The translations under genes and the position numbers were made by a program. Below are positions 16,413 through 18,007 of a stretch of 18,007 nt of DNA, piece by piece. How positions within the stretch are numbered: the stretch's first letter is position 1; every line of letters begins with the position of its first letter. The stretch comes from an uncultured Desulfobulbaceae bacterium (GTDB lineage: Bacteria > Desulfobacterota > Desulfobulbia > Desulfobulbales > Desulfobulbaceae): the NCBI GenBank assembly GCA_945787305.1, contig CALZIH010000028.1:1-18007 (forward strand). Reading direction: 5' to 3'. The notes under the pieces were generated by a model. The model saw only the letters and a list, made by a program, of their open reading frames with translations. It had not been told where the DNA came from and did not search any database.

Positions 16413-16769
16413 ATGTCTACTATTGAATCTGCTGGAAAAACAATCCATGTTGATGATAACGGATTTCTTTCTCACCTTGACGATTGGGATGAACATGTCG
16501 CTCAAGAATTGGCATCACGGGAAGGGATCGAGACCCTGAATGAGGAACAGATGGAAATAATATCGTTTATGCGAAGTTATTATCTGAAATTCAAGGTCTT
16601 TCCGATCCTCAATCAAGTATGCAAAATTGTTCATCAGCCGAGAAAATGTGTAAATGAACAGTTCATTAATCCTGAAAAGGCATGGAAGATAGCTGGGCTT
16701 CCCAAGCAGGACGGTATTCACTTTATAACATTGGATGGAATCAATTATACGATGGAAGAGTGCTGCTAA
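16413..16769 (+). CDS. DsrC/TusE-family protein lacking both conserved C-terminal cysteines
   Basis: 118 residues; ATG at 16413 follows GAGAGG at normal spacing (an in-frame TTG at 16395 is a worse start). The family pattern is clear: DDNGFLSHLDDWDEHVA (14-30), EGIETLNEEQMEIISFMRSYY (split around 38-57) and KIAGLPK (92-98). DsrC and TusE carry sulfur on a C-terminal Cys, with a second Cys 11 residues before it in DsrC. Here these positions are I102 and W91, so neither is present. Instead the chain runs 16 residues past the usual end and finishes in Cys-Cys (117-118); C70 and C79 are extra. It fits the DsrC-like proteins without sulfur-carrying cysteines (sometimes called RspA, proposed regulators). 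Canonical dsrAB or tus genes are not in the window. Confidence 0.88.
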   Translation: MSTIESAGKTIHVDDNGFLSHLDDWDEHVAQELASREGIETLNEEQMEIISFMRSYYLKFKVFPILNQVCKIVHQPRKCVNEQFINPEKAWKIAGLPKQDGIHFITLDGINYTMEECC

Positions 16770-16770
16770 C

Positions 16771-16802
16771 TGGAAAGGTTTCAGTTCCGGAACAGTTTTC
16801 CA
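16771..16802. terminator. Possible bidirectional terminator between convergent genes
   Basis: Arms TGGAAA (16771-16776) and TTTCCA (16797-16802) enclose a perfect 10-bp palindrome GTTCCGGAAC (16784-16793). The element fills the 34-nt gap between the stops of two convergent genes. T-tracts are short, so its strength is uncertain. Confidence 0.4.
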
Positions 16803-16803
16803 A

Positions 16804-17025
16804 TTAAATATCTGCCGGAAAAGCAACCACTGTATCGGCCTTAATGCGTTCCGATGGCTGAAAATCTGAATTCACAGGTATGCGTGATTTATTGGCCTTT
16901 TCTTGCTGACTTGGTTCTTCTTTTTGCTGTTGCTCTGTTTGCCCTTTGTCCTGCGGTTCTGCACCGCCGGCCGTAATGGGCAAGATGAACAATCCCCAAA
17001 AAAGAATATAAGCAATCTGCGTCAT
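16804..17025 (-). CDS. Small predicted secreted protein downstream of the FGE-like gene
   Basis: 73 residues. ATG at 17025 overlaps the stop of the FGE-like gene as ATGA, so it is probably translated by coupling. Residues 1-~22 are a plausible signal peptide (hydrophobic core ILFWGLFILPITA, then AGGAEP where cleavage would fit). The mature part is a Gln/Glu/Lys-rich, probably unfolded stretch (~25-45) followed by a short ordered-looking tail, SERIKADTVVAFPADI, ending the protein. No known family is recognised. The tail may be a docking motif. The location and overlap argue that it works with the FGE-like protein in the periplasm. Confidence 0.7.
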   Translation of the reverse strand: MTQIAYILFWGLFILPITAGGAEPQDKGQTEQQQKEEPSQQEKANKSRIPVNSDFQPSERIKADTVVAFPADI

Positions 17026-18007
17026 TTCATATACCTCGCCACGCGAAAACCAATATCATCTCGGCCACCCTTTCCGTATCCCCGATAGCTGAGACGCAAG
17101 GTGGTAATTGTTGCATCACGCCAGCTTGAGCCTCGTACCACATGATGTGAACCGGTCTTTGGCCCCATGGAATCGGCAAGGGTCTTCTGCTCGCCGATAC
17201 CGGCATAGGCCGTATACCAGTCATGACACCATTGACTGACATTACCACCAAGATCAAAAAAACCACCGGAATTTTTCGGAAAGCTCCCCACCGGGGATGT
17301 TACTGCAAAACCATCATTATAGCCGCGAAGAACTAAAGGTAGGATGGTACTGGCGGACTCATCGCCAAAATTTCCCGAGGGTTTCCCGGGAGGGAACCTT
17401 CCTACCCAGGGATATCGAGCCCGTTCCTGACGGCCGGCCATCCGGGCAGCAAACGACCATTCCGCCTCAGTGGGCAGGCGATATCCTCTATTTGCCGGGC
17501 TGCCAGCGACCATGGTTTCACCCTCCATCACGTAAAATGGGGGTAACCCGTCTTGAGCGCTCAACCAGTTGCAATAGCGGGCAGCATCATCCCAACTGAT
17601 GTTCACCACGGGTTGCTTATCACCATCAAGCGTTAGTCTGCCCACCTTGCCTGAACGGTGCTCAGGCCTGAAGCGACGATACTCGGCGTTGCTGACAGGA
17701 TACACGGCCAGCAGAAACGGCCGTGCAAGTTGCACCGTCCGCTCCTGCTCGTTCGCTCGTCTTCCCGGCTCTCTCCGTGCTGCGCCCATCTGTATGGCTC
17801 CCGGTCCAAGGGCTATAAATTTGCCTTTTTGTTGTTTACCGGGGGCAATAACAGGCTGAACAGGCTCGCCGTTTTTACGCAGACGAACCTCTATCTGTTG
17901 ATTGTGGCCATCCTTGGGCAAAACCGTCCTGGTTGCTGTTTCAAACCCATCGGCTTGAATCTTCAGCTGGTGCTCTCTTGTCGTCAATCGCAAGCGCCTG
18001 CGCATCA
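17022..18007 (-). CDS. FGE/SUMF1-fold protein with PEGA-like segment (5' end outside window)
   Basis: The frame is open to the right edge; the ATG at 18005 is probably internal, giving at least 327 residues. Residues ~1-45 (HQLKIQADGFETATRTV followed by a strand) look like a PEGA-type surface domain. Residues ~62-325 have the formylglycine-generating-enzyme (SUMF1) fold: MGAARREP, ISWDDAARYCNWL (136-147), RLPTEAEWSFAAR (176-188), GGNVSQWCHDWY (253-264), VVRGSSW (289-295) and IGFRVAR (318-324). The catalytic cysteine pair of true FGE would fall between the last two motifs; there is no Cys there, so formylglycine synthesis is unlikely. Other members of this fold bind iron or only ligands; iron-binding residues of EgtB are not evident. 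It is the first visible gene of the pair with the small secreted protein. Confidence 0.9.
   Translation of the reverse strand, partial: MRRRLRLTTREHQLKIQADGFETATRTVLPKDGHNQQIEVRLRKNGEPVQPVIAPGKQQKGKFIALGPGAIQMGAARREPGRRANEQERTVQLARPFLLAVYPVSNAEYRRFRPEHRSGKVGRLTLDGDKQPVVNISWDDAARYCNWLSAQDGLPPFYVMEGETMVAGSPANRGYRLPTEAEWSFAARMAGRQERARYPWVGRFPPGKPSGNFGDESASTILPLVLRGYNDGFAVTSPVGSFPKNSGGFFDLGGNVSQWCHDWYTAYAGIGEQKTLADSMGPKTGSHHVVRGSSWRDATITTLRLSYRGYGKGGRDDIGFRVARYMK

Noticed and set aside
17022..18007. Genuine formylglycine-generating enzyme (sulfatase activation)
   Set aside because: No cysteine pair where the FGE active site should be, and no sulfatase gene in the window.

Overview
The window looks like chromosome of a Gram-negative, environmental, probably sulfur-metabolising bacterium. 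A Desulfobacterota / Desulfobulbales-like origin is my best guess. The reasons are a DsrC/TusE-family protein, an HD-GYP protein, a CHASE2 sensor and many envelope proteins with no close model-organism counterpart. This is inference from gene content; I ran no database search. I see no phage genes, transposases, tRNA, rRNA or CRISPR.

Layout from left to right (most genes are on the minus strand, so transcription runs right to left): (1) 1-5273, a two-gene unit. A CHASE2 sensor with a degenerate histidine-kinase C-terminus is followed after 20 nt by a very large polytopic membrane protein resembling CapC/PgsC, cut by the left edge. Its reading frame is open from 2538 to base 1. (2) 5835-9247, a two-gene unit with a 2-nt gap: a HEAT-repeat-like protein, then an HD-GYP protein. 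Both begin with what looks like the same ~100-residue module. (3) 9739-11325, prfC (release factor 3), standing alone, with a period-7 repeat running into its GTG start. (4) 11621-14534, a three-gene operon: an ExbB/TolQ/MotA-like channel and two different von Willebrand A (vWA) proteins, each with an ExbD/TolR-like N-terminal transmembrane helix carrying an Asp. (5) On the plus strand, 15158-15613 a single-domain response regulator, 15918-16172 an unrecognised 84-residue four-cysteine protein, and 16413-16769 a DsrC/TusE-like protein lacking both signature cysteines. (6) 16804-18007 (minus), an FGE/SUMF1-fold protein after a PEGA-like segment, cut by the right edge, overlapping by ATGA a 73-residue predicted secreted protein.

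The best candidate for an undescribed system is the ExbB-vWA-vWA operon. It has the parts of a proton-motive-force-driven ExbB/ExbD or TolQ/TolR stator, but the periplasmic ExbD/TolR domain is replaced by a coiled coil plus a metal-binding vWA domain, and there are two non-identical partners instead of one. The CHASE2/CapC-like pair and the HEAT/HD-GYP pair suggest envelope or surface-polymer control and c-di-GMP signalling, but their roles are not shown by the sequence.
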